Below are positions 46,827 through 58,639 of a stretch of 64,000 bases of DNA, piece after piece (within the stretch, counting starts at the first letter, position 1; the number at the start of each line of letters is the position of its first letter). The stretch lies in contig JAANDG010000234.1 of NCBI GenBank assembly GCA_036852015.1, positions 1 through 64,000 of the forward strand, in the 5' to 3' direction. The position numbers were made by a program, and so were the translations under genes. The notes under the pieces were generated by a model that was given only the letters and a program-made list of their open reading frames with translations, was not told where the DNA came from and did not search any database. Origin of the DNA: Pelodera strongyloides (Eukaryota > Nematoda > Chromadorea > Rhabditida > Rhabditidae).

Positions 46827-49044
46827 CGAAAAAGCATCTAGCGAGTGAGTTTTTAATTCGGTCTACTGTAGCTTTGGTAGGGATACTTGAAATTTAATGA
46901 TGGGATTCCCAGGGAATGTTCATTCCCATTTAACATTCCCGGGAAATGCTCCCAGTGTTCAAGTTCTGTTTTTTTTTTTTTACTGAGGAATTAGTGGCTG
47001 ACTGTTGCTATCAACAGTCTAACCAAATGGCGCTAGAACATTACAACAAACCAAATTTACTAACATTAAATAGCGTTTCATATGCAAATTTCCCAAACTT
47101 GGTACAATACTGCTTTAAAGCACAATGCAATCCATGTTACTCCTCAAAGAGAGCTTACTGTCAGTTTTTTGGACCTTTCAAAATTTTGTCGTTGCTCTAT
47201 CAAAATCATAGATCAATTAACTGTTTGCATACAACATACGCGTCTCTATTTACATTGCAAACTATTTGAGGAAATCAAACGAAATCAGAAAAAGCGCGCA
47301 AAACATTCCGAGTTCAAATTGGAAAAAAAGCAAACTTGAACTTCAAAAATGATCTGAAACAGTCGAAACAGTGTCGACTTATGGATATTTATGGCAATAT
47401 TAATCAAAAATTTCGCAGTACTACAGTACAAGCTGGTAGAACGGTTTTTTGGAAGAATACCTGTATGCCCATAAATTTATATGCAAATGATAAAATTAAC
47501 ACAAAAAAAATGGAGCAAACTTCGACCACACTGCAAGTAGCCTAAATATATACACTTACTTTTTTAAAAATTAGTTTTTTTTTTAAAAAGTTTTATCGCT
47601 TTAACTTTAAACCATTTAGGTTGTATTCGTTCAAGCAAAATATAATTTATTACTAATTGCATGTATAACTTTAACAAGTGTAGAATATAGAACATTCCTA
47701 AAAATTTACTTCGTTTAGAAAAAGTCGCCTTCGGAAAACGACAATCGCCTCTCGATATTAACACAAAGAATACCGTAATCAACACAAATCTCTGTCAGGT
47801 ACTGTAAGAAATTCTGAAAAAAGCACAGAAATTGCATTTATTGCCCTTCTAGCTTCCTGTTCCTAAAGTGAGAGCTAATTGGAATTCATAGTGGTGAAGT
47901 TGCTTTTTTTAGGTAACATTTTTTATTGGTTTTCTCTCTCGAATAAAGTGCGCCCAGACGGCTAATCGCCCCTGAGGCATCTTTCAATGCTGCACAGGCA
48001 ATACTTCGAAAAAAGTGTGCATACTTATATGAAACGTCTGAAACGTATTGTCAATTTAATGTAACGAAACCGTTTTTATGTTTCATTTTCAGCCATTCAA
48101 TATCATCTCCAGTAAACACAACAAATGTGGCTCAGTGGTCACAACACCAACTGGTTGGAGGGTTGACGTGGATCCTAGCTCAAAAACAAGTAATTGATCA
48201 TTATTTATGTTTACATCATGATTTGGAGATCTGTCGCCGACCATTTTCCGACATTTGGAGACTATTTGTTGACCAATTACCAAAAAAACTTTCCAATTAA
48301 AAACCCAGGTTCCTTTCGTTGCCTGGGGAAGTTGAAGACTTTTTCATTTCAAACAAAATGACTATATTTCGTTCAGTCCTCACCGGCGCTCACGTAAATG
48401 GTGTCTATGAGCTTGCTCAATTTCATGCTCACTGGGGTGAGGATGGAAGCCACGGTTCTGAGCACACGCTTAATGGAGAGCAGTATAGTGGTGAAGTGAG
48501 TAGCGAGTTACAGTAGGCCGTAGTCAGTACGTCGGGAGTCTGAGGAGCATGAGCAACTTGCCGTCTTCGATCGTAGTCTGTACTTTGCGAAACCTAACTC
48601 TACGATCAAGCTATAACATAAGCTTTGAGTCCCTGCCAAAACTCTCGATACCATAAAGCTCCGTTCTAAAATGGTTTATTTATTGACTAGCTCCAGAGAA
48701 CTGATGAACTCTTCACAGGACTCCAAACTAACTTCCTATATTTTCAGAATTTTGCTTTATCTCATGCACTTGTTTGTTGTTTTTTGTTTTTTTCTTTCAA
48801 TACACGAATTTCAGGTACATTTTGTATTCTGGAACACAAAATACAAAACGTGTGACGAGGCATTGAAACATCCAGATGGTTATACAGTTGTGGGAGTGCT
48901 ACTACAGGTACAGCTGCTTCTTTTAGTAAAAAATAATAAACGATTACACGTCAAACCTGTGACCAATATGATAGTTGCATGCCTACGCCTACAACATCCC
49001 ATACTGAAAACGTGCAAACCTTATTTGAAAAAGGATAAAAAGAA

Positions 49045-49116
49045 TATTATTATTATTATTAGTTATGAGTATTATTATTATTTTATTATTATTTATTATT
49101 ATTTATTATTATTTTA

Positions 49117-49147
<31 letters not shown>

Positions 49148-49327
49148 TATTATTATTATTATTATTATTTTATTATTATCTTTTATTCTTCTTTCTTCTT
49201 ATTCTTCTTATTCTTCTTCTTCTTATTTTACTTATTCTTCTTCTTCTTATTCTCTTCTTTTCTTCCTTCTTCTTCTTCTTCTTCTTCTTCTTCTTCTTCT
49301 TCTTCTTCCTTCTTCTTCTTCTTCTTT

Positions 49328-49358
<31 letters not shown>

Positions 49359-49375
49359 TTATATTTTTTTTATTA
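49045..49375. repeat. (ATT)n and (CTT)n low-complexity tract
   Basis: About 120 bp of TTA/TTAT units pass into about 170 bp of CTT units, filling the carbonic anhydrase intron up to the acceptor at 49378. Long ORFs through it are artefacts. Confidence 0.95.
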
Positions 49376-49873
49376 TTAGGGCCCCCCCGCGCCTGAGTAT
49401 TCTTCGCTCCCCGAGAACATTGACCACTCATCACAAGTTGCGAACGTGTCAGCCGGGAACGAGCTGACATACTCAAATATATTATCGAGTGAGTGAATTA
49501 GGAAACATTTACGGCTTACATAAACGGCCCAAACTATCCTTCTAAATAGTATGGCCCATACAAACTGTACCATACACTATTCTTGGCAGGACGTAGTGCT
49601 TAAGTAGACTAAGTACTTATACTTTCAGATTCGGGTGACTTTCGCCACATACGTACGCAGGCTCGCTCACCACTCCTCCATACAATGAATGCGTCGTATG
49701 GTGTTTGCTAAAGAAACCAGTTGAAATAGGAAAGGAACAGGTCAGTATTTATTCAAATTTTACCCCCTCCTCGGCTGTATGCCGAGCACTGGGAACATGC
49801 TCCCAGCCTGTGGGAGGTGACCAGAACAAAAATTCCTCAGCAGGAGATTTACTGATCAACAAACTGTCCTATT

Positions 49874-49928
49874 CCTAAGCCTAATAAGCCTAAGCCTAAG
49901 CCTAAGCCTAAGCCTAAGCCTAAGCCTA
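49874..49928. repeat. Interstitial telomeric repeat (GCCTAA)n
   Basis: About eight units of CCTAAG/GCCTAA, the complement of the nematode telomere hexamer TTAGGC, with one short interruption (CCTAATAAGCC). It lies in the carbonic anhydrase intron between exons 49629-49740 and 50020-50172. Confidence 0.88.
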
Positions 49929-50865
49929 CAGACAACATTAGATCCTGACGTAGCCTAAACAAACATTTTGCAACCTAAAAAAAAAAGAAGGTCTTCAATT
50001 ACAAATCAATATTTTTCAGCTCGATATTTGGCGAAAGATCACGAAAAGCAACTTCCGTGTGCCGCAGAAACTTCATCCAGCGGAAGGTTTTCATCAGCTG
50101 CTGTCTATAGGAATTAAAAATATAGATTTTAATAAAGAGTTTTATTCAACATTTGTCTTCTTAAAGAAATAAATCTTTTACGCTTAAAGAGAGTGAACCT
50201 TTATACAAGAGAAAAAATACAGTTTAAAATGTTTTCTTATGACATGTTCCGCAGAGGAGCAGTAGGCGACGAGTACCAGGTGACAAATTGCTCGACTTCT
50301 TCTTCGAGCTAGGGCCAGTCCATCCAAGAAGTCTGCTGCTGCAAACAACTTGCTCAACTTATGATGTGGCGCGCTCAAAGAAGAGACATTTCAGACATTT
50401 ATCATGCAAAAAACATAGACCAAATTTTAATTTGAACTCGCGGAAACATTCTTGTTCTTGTACAAATAGTTCGACGTATCGAATGTTTTTGACGCATAGA
50501 ACTCTACTGTGTAATAAATAATTATTTTTACCATTAGTTTACCGCTGCAGGATTTCCTTGCGAAACGGGGGAAAGTTTCCCGATCATGTTCCCCAAGCAA
50601 TCGGCACATATCCCTTTTAGAGTTGTTGGAAAATAATCAGGTATGCGCCGCGGATTTTTGAAAATAATCGATAACATAACCGGATTTCTAATGTCCTGTA
50701 GTAGCTCAATAAAACTATCCAAAATTTCCAAAGATCCCACAAAATAATCCGATGGAACATGTTGATTTTTGACGGAGAACGGATATGTTCCACATTTTTT
50801 TTTTTGACGGATATGTTCCACATCCCCAATCATTGTGGGACCTGCTCGGGTATATGTGTTTTTTT

Positions 50866-51016
50866 TTAAAGCGAAATACCGACCGGTTTTTGAAACGCGT
50901 CGAGCTCACTTGTTTTCTTATGCAGCATATGCAAATGAGCATAAATCCATCGCATAAATCCAGAAGAATGCGGCTGTCCACGATGCGTTTCAAAAACCGG
51001 CCGTTATTCGCTTTAA
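50866..51016. mobile_element. Family-A MITE copy
   Basis: TTAAAGCGAAATACCGACCG at left, GGCCGTTATTCGCTTTAA at right, with internal ATGCAAATGAGCATAAAT shared with other copies. Confidence 0.9.
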
Positions 51017-51786
51017 AAAAAATATCGGACACATATCGTGCTTTCGACTTTTCCAGTGTTGGTTTTTGAGCTATCTGTTTTTGTTTCAGCATCAGCGGGT
51101 GTTGACCCCGGCGACAAACGATTTCTTCAATTCTCATACCTTTAACATCCAGATCTACAACACCAAGTTAATAATTCTAAGATGAAATGAAATATTATTG
51201 ATCATTTTCAGTGCGTGTTGACCCGACAAATTGTTCCCCTGCCTCACGGCTCACGGCTCATGCACATCCACATTCCCCAAAGAAACCTTTCTTTTCCTCC
51301 CCTAACACATCAACAGTTGTCGTGCACTGCGTGTTTTTCCGCGTGTGGTTTATCTTTATCTTATCTTCAACCCTTATCCCTCTTTTCTTTGCCTCGGGGA
51401 AAGACAGCCAATATCACAGTAATCTTCAGTTCGATTCTTAACATCAACTACCTCTTTATTTAATCTTTCATTTCATTTAAAGCAATATAACAGCCGGGTT
51501 TTGAAGAAGCGAATTTTGGGTGCCCATGTAGTGTATGTAAATTACTGCCCGCGCGCTACTGCGTGATTTTTTTACTAATCTAATCAAAGCCATTTGCATA
51601 CAACACCTGGAAAATTGCAAAAGGACTTTAACTTTATCTTCAACCTAACCCTCTTTTTCCATGCTTCGGGGAAAGGCAGCCTAAATAGTACAGTAACCTT
51701 CATGTGAATTCCTAACATTTCAGTTCTAAGTTCTAAAGTAGTTTTAGTGGTACCCGAGGTAGCATCGTAACTTTCTCGAAATGGCT

Positions 51787-51809
51787 CTTTTTTTTTTTTT
51801 TTTTTTTGT

Positions 51810-51854
<45 letters not shown>

Positions 51855-51861
51855 CGAAAAT

Positions 51862-51916
<55 letters not shown>
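51787..51916. repeat. Long poly-T tract
   Basis: About 130 bp of almost pure T with two short interruptions. The K-rich and F-rich ORFs across it are not genes. Its exact length is unlikely to be reliable. Confidence 0.95.
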
Positions 51917-51918
<2 letters not shown>

Positions 51919-52330
51919 TTTTTTTATCCCTCTACGTTCAATCCTCATTTTGTCTTTCGATTCTAAAACATGATTTCAAAGGAAGTGTTGCAATTTTTCC
52001 AATGTTCATTACTTTTTTTTACATACATCTAATGCCCCAGCATATATCCCAATCTCGTCTGAAAACGTGAAGGGTTGTGAGTGCACGCTGTACTCTCTAG
52101 CACTGAACCAACATATGTTTCTCATTAGTAATGTTACATGTTTCCCGTTTTCCACGGAGCATGATCTAATGCTTTACATCGTATAAACATGCCTTCTTTT
52201 ATATCAGGATATATGTTTACGGTTAACAAATCAACTATCCCGATGGCGTAAACTACTGGTTAAACTGTTAGGTAGCAAGGCATGGCTTGAGGGTACGTAT
52301 CTTTGGCCGATACATATTTCAACATTCCAA

Positions 52331-52350
52331 CCCCCCCCCCCCCCCCCCCC
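52331..52350. repeat. Poly-C tract
   Basis: About 20 consecutive C residues after AACATTCCAA, in the intergenic interval. Confidence 0.95.
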
Positions 52351-53710
52351 AGACAAAACGGAATTGAGAAATATGTTTACTCAAAATGTCAATGTTGTGT
52401 TGGTGGCAAAAATGTTCGTCTATGACTTAGGGGTCGAAATGCGGTACCCGGTACCCTTTCTAATCTACATTTACTTCTCCTTCACATATTGCTAGCTATT
52501 GTATTTTGTGACAATGTGTTATTTGTTTTGTATTGTGCAGTATCACACAGTTCTGCTAGATTTCTAGTTGCTTAGAGTGCGAGGATGTAGATTGGTTGAG
52601 AATAGTTTTCCTAGCAGGAAACGCTTGTTGTTTCTTCTAAAAATATCGTATAGGCTATAATTATATTTTCCGGACATTTACCGTTTCACTGGGCTTAAAC
52701 TTATGCACAAGCGTAGGTTTATGCTTGGGTCATTGCTTAGGGCCTTGCAATTAGGACATAATTCAGTCATCCATAAAACTTGGTACTTGCTATACCTTAC
52801 CTAACTCTCATTCATCGATAAATCTCTTTATGTTGAAATGCAGCATTCTTTTACCTTTAGTATGCTTGACCCTAAAAACGAGGAGGGGGTAACGCTTAGA
52901 CGTTGCTCGTTCCTCCTTTTATTAATTTATCCGCTCAATAAGTTCCTTATCCTTAATCAATAACCAACTTATCAATTAATCGATAATCCACGTTTATCCG
53001 TTAACTAAAGGCGAGAAATGTAACCTCTATCCCATCAGTTCAACCCCCGCAAGAGATATCATGTGTTTCATCGCTTGAAAGCACAGCTGACGGCTGCAAA
53101 AACACAAAAAGAAAGAATAGAAAACAACAATGAAACAGAAACTTCGCGAACAGCAATTGATAAGTGAAAACATGCCGAGACAATTTTTTTAACCAGCAAT
53201 TAGTAATTATCTTTAATTTTAATTTTCTGGAACTCTTCGTTTATTGGTTTATTCTGCTTAGGACCTCCGCGGAACAACTTAGCTTGAACGCCTGTCTATA
53301 TAGGAATGTGCCTATGAGGTGGAACAGATTTACTGACGTGTTTATTGTGAGGATTTCTTTATTGCTGGCGCCCGAAAACCAATTCATAATTTTCAATTTG
53401 CTGTATTTTAACCTGTGATGCACACAATTAATTAGTTATTCATTTTTTTTCCGTTTGCCTGAGATTCTTTTTTTTTTTTTTTTTTCCGTTTGCCTTGAGT
53501 TTCTTTTAATTACCTTTTTTCGTTCGTTGTTCAGTTTTTCTAGTTTGTTGTTTTGTTTGGAACCCTTTTTGAGAATGACAATTTTTCCACATTCAGGCCC
53601 TAATTTTAGGCTGACCATTTTTCTAGCCTATGGTTAGAAATTTTATACCATTTCATCAGCAATGACTCATTTTATACCATCTTTCACTAGCACCAATTTC
53701 ACACACCATT

Positions 53711-53805
53711 TTCACACACCATTTTCAGGGTGGTCGTGTACTGTAAGTTCACACCATGTTTCACACCATTTTCAGGGTGGTCGTGTACTGTAAGTTCACA
53801 CCATG
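53711..53805 (+). repeat. Tandem 47-bp duplication covering an acceptor and the alp-1 ATG
   Basis: The unit CACACCATTTTCAGGGTGGT followed by CGTGTACTGTAAGTTCACACCATG occurs twice (about 53711-53758 and 53759-53805). Each copy carries a TTTTCAG acceptor, a GTAAGT donor-like word and an ATG. Only the second ATG opens the PDZ reading frame. Confidence 0.85.
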
Positions 53806-55462
53806 GTGTTCGAAACAATTACGTGTCGTATGACAAGGAGCGATCCACAAATACGATGGGGATTTGTGTTGAGAGGAGGACAACAAATCACCATTGCCAG
53901 GGTAGGGATGGTTTATTAGTCCACCAAGGTGAACTATCCGATTCACCACGGTGAAGTATTTGTTTCCTCGTGTGACATTGTTTGTTACGGGAAATTCATC
54001 AGAGCCTATCTGGTTTAAAAAGTTATCCAGAATTTTTATGTTAGACAAGGACAAGATTACGCAAACATGAAACATTTTTTTCTTACGTAAACCTGCATCT
54101 AATGCCTTCACGTATTTATTACATGAAATATCGATTTTCTTTTTTTTTATTTGAAAGAAATAAGACCTCGTTTTGGTCGACAGATTATGCATGTAGTAAT
54201 TTAGAAAGAATAGGAAGAAATGTACTTGCTAATTTTTATATTTTTTAAAATTCTCTCCAGGTTGATCACGAGGGTCTTGCCGACAAGGCTGGTCTGAAGG
54301 AGGGCGACACCGTTGAGCACATCAACGAGCGTCCCGTCGTGAGCATCGGAGACGCGGAGAGGGAGGTCAACACCCCGGCCACTCAGCTCTCGCTCAAGCT
54401 CCAGAGGTTGGACACCATGCAAGTGACTCCGAATAGATAGAGTGTCGCTTAACTTTTAGCTGATTGAATTAAACTAACACGGCGCTAGCCTAAAGGCGTC
54501 GAGCCATACGTTAGCCTCTGTGCTCTTCGTCGGAACTGAGCGGAACGATATCAACCTTTGAACTTTCAACTTTGAACACTGTATTGAACCACCCTTGAAT
54601 AAATCGCTTTATCTGCACATGCTAGCTTTAGGTATCTCTACATATAACTACCTACCTAAGGTAGCTCTAGCTACCTCTAATTCTAACTCTACTCTAAGGT
54701 AACTCTAATCTAAGGTACCTAAGGTAAGGTAACTACCTTAAGGTACCTAAAGTAGAGTTAGGTAACTCTACCTATATTTACTAGCTGCCGTCGTCGTCCA
54801 TACAAATATCGTGTAGTTATTGTATAAACCTCGTAGCGGTGTATTCCAACACACTTTACGTCGAGCAACTTTTCTCAATATTTACGCTGGGGTGTATTTA
54901 TCATAGTATATCTCCAGGTTTGTGGCCCATCCTCCTTCACTCCCGTGGTCATTGACTGAGACTCCGGACAACAAATTGCAATTGAACAATGGATTTGGAA
55001 CATCCAATATTGTAAGAATTTATGGGTTTACTAAAAAAATACTATCTGTAGAGATGAGTAGAGGTTTAGAAAATAGGAAAAATTCTCAATATATTTACGA
55101 TGCGGGCACTTCTAGTTGGCAAACTTGGTTGCTCACATGTAGAAAATGTCGATCCCGAAAAGTATCGTCAGTGGGCCCTCTAACAAAAATGTGGGCCCGC
55201 TAACGAACATTTGGGCCCGAACATTGGGGCCCGCAAACGAACATTTGGGCCCGAACATTGGGCCCGATAACGAACATTTGGGCCCGCTAACTAACAAAAT
55301 AAAATTGAGCTTTTAGAGCAACGCCAACACCACAACAGCGTCGGCGATCTCGAAGTCGGCGTGGGAGAACCCATCGTATAAGGCAGGATCCACTGCTCCA
55401 TTGTGAGTTGGCACTTTTCAATATGGACTTTGGCTAACATTTTAGATCGAAGAGAGAGAGTT

Positions 55463-55502
<40 letters not shown>

Positions 55503-56171
55503 CAGAGAGAGGGAAAGAGTGAGATTCAAAAAGAGAGACACACATAGAGAGAGAGAGAGTTAGAGAACCATAAACCATTCAAAACCTTTCAGCACTAAGT
55601 CCCACCAAGAGACATCTGTGGCAAGTCCGTTGTCTGAAAAAGAGAACTTACCTTCCCTGAGGCATAGTCCTCGTACCGTTCACCCAGTACAATGCTACAG
55701 GTTGTTAGCTTAGCAGCGCCGTAACGCGCTACAGTAATACTTTAAGAGCCTGCAGTCTCACTCACTGGCTTGCGTAGGGGAATGCTAGTTTATTCTGGGC
55801 GCTATCGATATGGCAATTTCTGAAAAAAAAAGAATGACATCATCAGGCTCCAGTGTCAGCTTATCGATTAGACAGTGTAGCTTTTTTAATGTTTTCAACT
55901 ACGGTATTCTGCAAATTCTTTATTTTTTGTCCATAAAAACGAGGGCTTCTTCCGTTTTTGCTCGACATTGTCCACCTCGAATGCGCCCAAATTTGCTGTT
56001 TTCGCAATTCAAGTCTGTGCATACACCTTTAGCACCGCTACCCAAGACAATCGTGTGTACGGTAGCCCGAGCAACTATTCGACAACGACCAAGGTGAGCC
56101 GAAACGAGACGAAGACATCCATGGCTTCGAGTACTGGAAATGCTATCAGTGTAAGAAGTTTATTCAGAGTC

Positions 56172-56203
<32 letters not shown>

Positions 56204-58590
56204 GGAAGTGAGAGAGAAAAGTGAGAGAGAGCGCTAACAAGAGAGAGAGACAAAGGGAGAGAACGAGAGAGAGAACGTTAAAGAGCGAAGTAAGGAGGGA
56301 TTATAAAGTGGTAGATGGATTAGGCAAAGGTACACAGAACTCTATGAATTTGAGCTAATAGTAATAGCAGCTCAAATGAAATTGAAAAACAATTTTTTTT
56401 TAAACCTTTTTTTTTTTTTTGATTATAAATCACTATATATATATATGTACTCACTCTGTAAGAGCCTGTGAGATTGGCGTTTAAAAATGATATTTACTAA
56501 TTACTGTAAATAAATTACATTTGGTAGAGGCATTTATATATAGTATGCTAATTACAATTATCTTCAGGCCGCCCCAATTGCCCTTCCTCCACCAACGTTT
56601 GCTCCAGGAAACTACAATTACGAGCACAGAGAGACGACGAAGAGCGAGAGCAAGTCTGCTACCGGGGTACGACACTTTTTATTTGGAATAAAATTTGTGT
56701 TCGAATATTAAACCGTGTTTAATTTTAATCACAATAATAATATTTTTGTCATGTAATTTGAGTAATTTTTGTTCGTAAACTAATAGAATAAGTACAGTAA
56801 TACCTCTAGTTGCAGCCAGGCGTATCACCAGCGGATAACTACAATGTCAGCAGCACTTCGAGCTACTCGTGAGCCAATTTCTTACTTGAACTCACGGAAA
56901 TTTGAAGATTTTGTTGAAGTTGTACATCATTTAAGTTAAAGTAACTAGTCGCGGTACCGCAGGTGTAAGTAAAATGACGTATACTGACACCGAAAAACCA
57001 AATTCAAATCAGTTTGAAAATGAACATAGCCCTAAAGTGAACTAACGGCCGGTTTTTGAAACGCTTCTCAAGTGCCTGTATTCCTATGCATTTATACAGT
57101 CGATTTTTTACGCTGATAATGCTTGTTTGCATGTAATAGGCTTGCAGTGATTTGACATACGTTTCATGTTCGCTTTAAGGGGAATTTTACTCCAAAGAAT
57201 ATTGCATAAGGTTTACGTTTACGGGGCCTTTAAAAATCCAAATTGCAGAACCGGAAATCCGCCTCCTGGATTCCAACCAATGCAGGTGAGACATCACAAG
57301 TTAACTCAACTGACTTATTTTCTGCGTAAAAGTTACACCTAATGTTGTTGTCAATTATCAGTTGTCTTCGTGAAAACTGGGTGAACATAATAGCATTCAC
57401 CTTAGTATAAAACATGCACACGTCAACACGACGAGTTATATACTACTTTTTCTTCATCATTTCATTGTGACACCCTGTGGCGTTAGTTAAAAAAAAAAAA
57501 ATTAATAAAACATCTGCATTACTACAGCCTCTCGCCTTCCCAGCAATGCCACCGATGAATATCAACGCAACTGGAACACAGTATTACGAGCATCACGAAA
57601 CGACCAAAAACGAGAGCAAGTCTGCTACGGGGGTACGGATGCTTTTGTAGATTTATAAATTTCCTTGTCGAATAATCAATATCCTGTGATCCCTGAATAT
57701 CCTAAGCTAACTAAGATTGCAAGCAAAAAGCAAGTTCTTGCGTTTTGCTACGTTGGCGGTTGGCCCTTCGAATATTTCGATGGCTGCTTCTTCAATAAAA
57801 CTTCAAATATCCTTGGCTAAATAGCATACTTTCAGCCAGGAACATCACCGGCCGACAATTACAACGTGAGCAGCTCGAGCAATTACACGTGAGCTTTGTT
57901 CTATTTTATTTTTTATTTATTTGGTGTAAATTGCATTTGTCCATCTATTAGGTGCAGGAGAAGGACACAAGTAAATCGAAGTGCGTATAATTCATGAAAA
58001 TGCAGTTATCCATCGTAAGTTTCAAAATCTGTCAGTTGCACCGCTTTACTTTTGAATAGTGCCAATTTAGGATTGGCAACCCGCCTGCCAACATGAACTT
58101 CAATCCGCCACCGTGGGTGAGTGGTGGACTAACTCAAGGATCTGCCACTGGAGCCCCATTCTCTAGCCAGCCCGCGGTTGGCACAGGAGGTAAAATTACA
58201 GTGATTACAATTTTGTTTGCAACGCTAGGTAGTAGACGAAAAATATTTCTTAACTACATTTTTTCGGAAGAAGTTCAGATTCAGGCCACGGTGTATCGCG
58301 ATTAGCACTGCTTATACTATATATCTAGTTATAGATAAGGTTTCATCCGATCAGGTACTATTATTTGATGATCAATATTTTATAGTTATTTGCTTAATCT
58401 AACAAGTCGCTGATCTTATATCAGGTTTCGGCTCAACCGGTGCGAGCGGAATGGGCGCCACTTCGGGAGGATTCGGAAGCGGAGTCGGTGGCGGAGTCGG
58501 TAGCGGTGCGGGAGGATTTGGTTCAACGGGAACAACATTCGGAGCTGGCGCAGGAGCAGGAGCCCCCAAGAGAACCCAATTTGGTACTCC

Positions 58591-58639
<49 letters not shown>

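Larger units (their letters stand above)
48093..50172 (+). pseudogene. Alpha-carbonic anhydrase, frameshifted and 5'-incomplete
   Basis: Exons 48093-48189, 48377-48495, 48815-48907, 49380-49488, 49629-49740 and 50020-50172. The family is clear from QFHAHWG (two zinc His), GSEHTL (Glu of the hydrogen-bond network), VHFVFWNTKY (third zinc His), HPDGYTVVGVLLQ and [14 protein letters not shown] (the Thr gatekeeper region). The residue aligned with the usual proton-shuttle His is Trp (PTGWRVDV). Two defects stand out. First, no upstream exon with the usual N-terminal HWGY...W block was found back to 46900. Second, in exon 49629-49740 the reading changes frame at about 49648: SGDFRH is in one frame and [10 protein letters not shown] in the next, with a 112-bp exon where 113 would keep phase. 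The last exon keeps SNFRVPQKLH (the NFRPxQPL block) and ends at TAA inside an AATAAA signal. It is either a pseudogene or a live gene with a one-base sequence error. Confidence 0.75.
50173..53802. other. Interval between carbonic anhydrase and alp-1
   Basis: No exon could be supported. Contents: the second copy of the dispersed repeat (50182-50300), a family-A MITE (50866-51016), and two diverged related stretches of about 70 bp around TCGGGGAAAG (near 51392 and 51665). Poly-T (51787-51916) and poly-C (52331-52350) tracts follow, then AT-rich sequence, then the duplicated 47-bp unit leading into alp-1. Confidence 0.5.

Noticed and set aside
48671..49396. 241-aa ORF ending in long Ile/Tyr/Phe/Ser runs
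   Set aside because: Apart from one real carbonic anhydrase exon (48815-48907), it is translation of ATT and CTT microsatellite.
51733..51966. Poly-Lys and poly-Phe ORFs on the two strands
   Set aside because: Pure translation of the poly-T tract.
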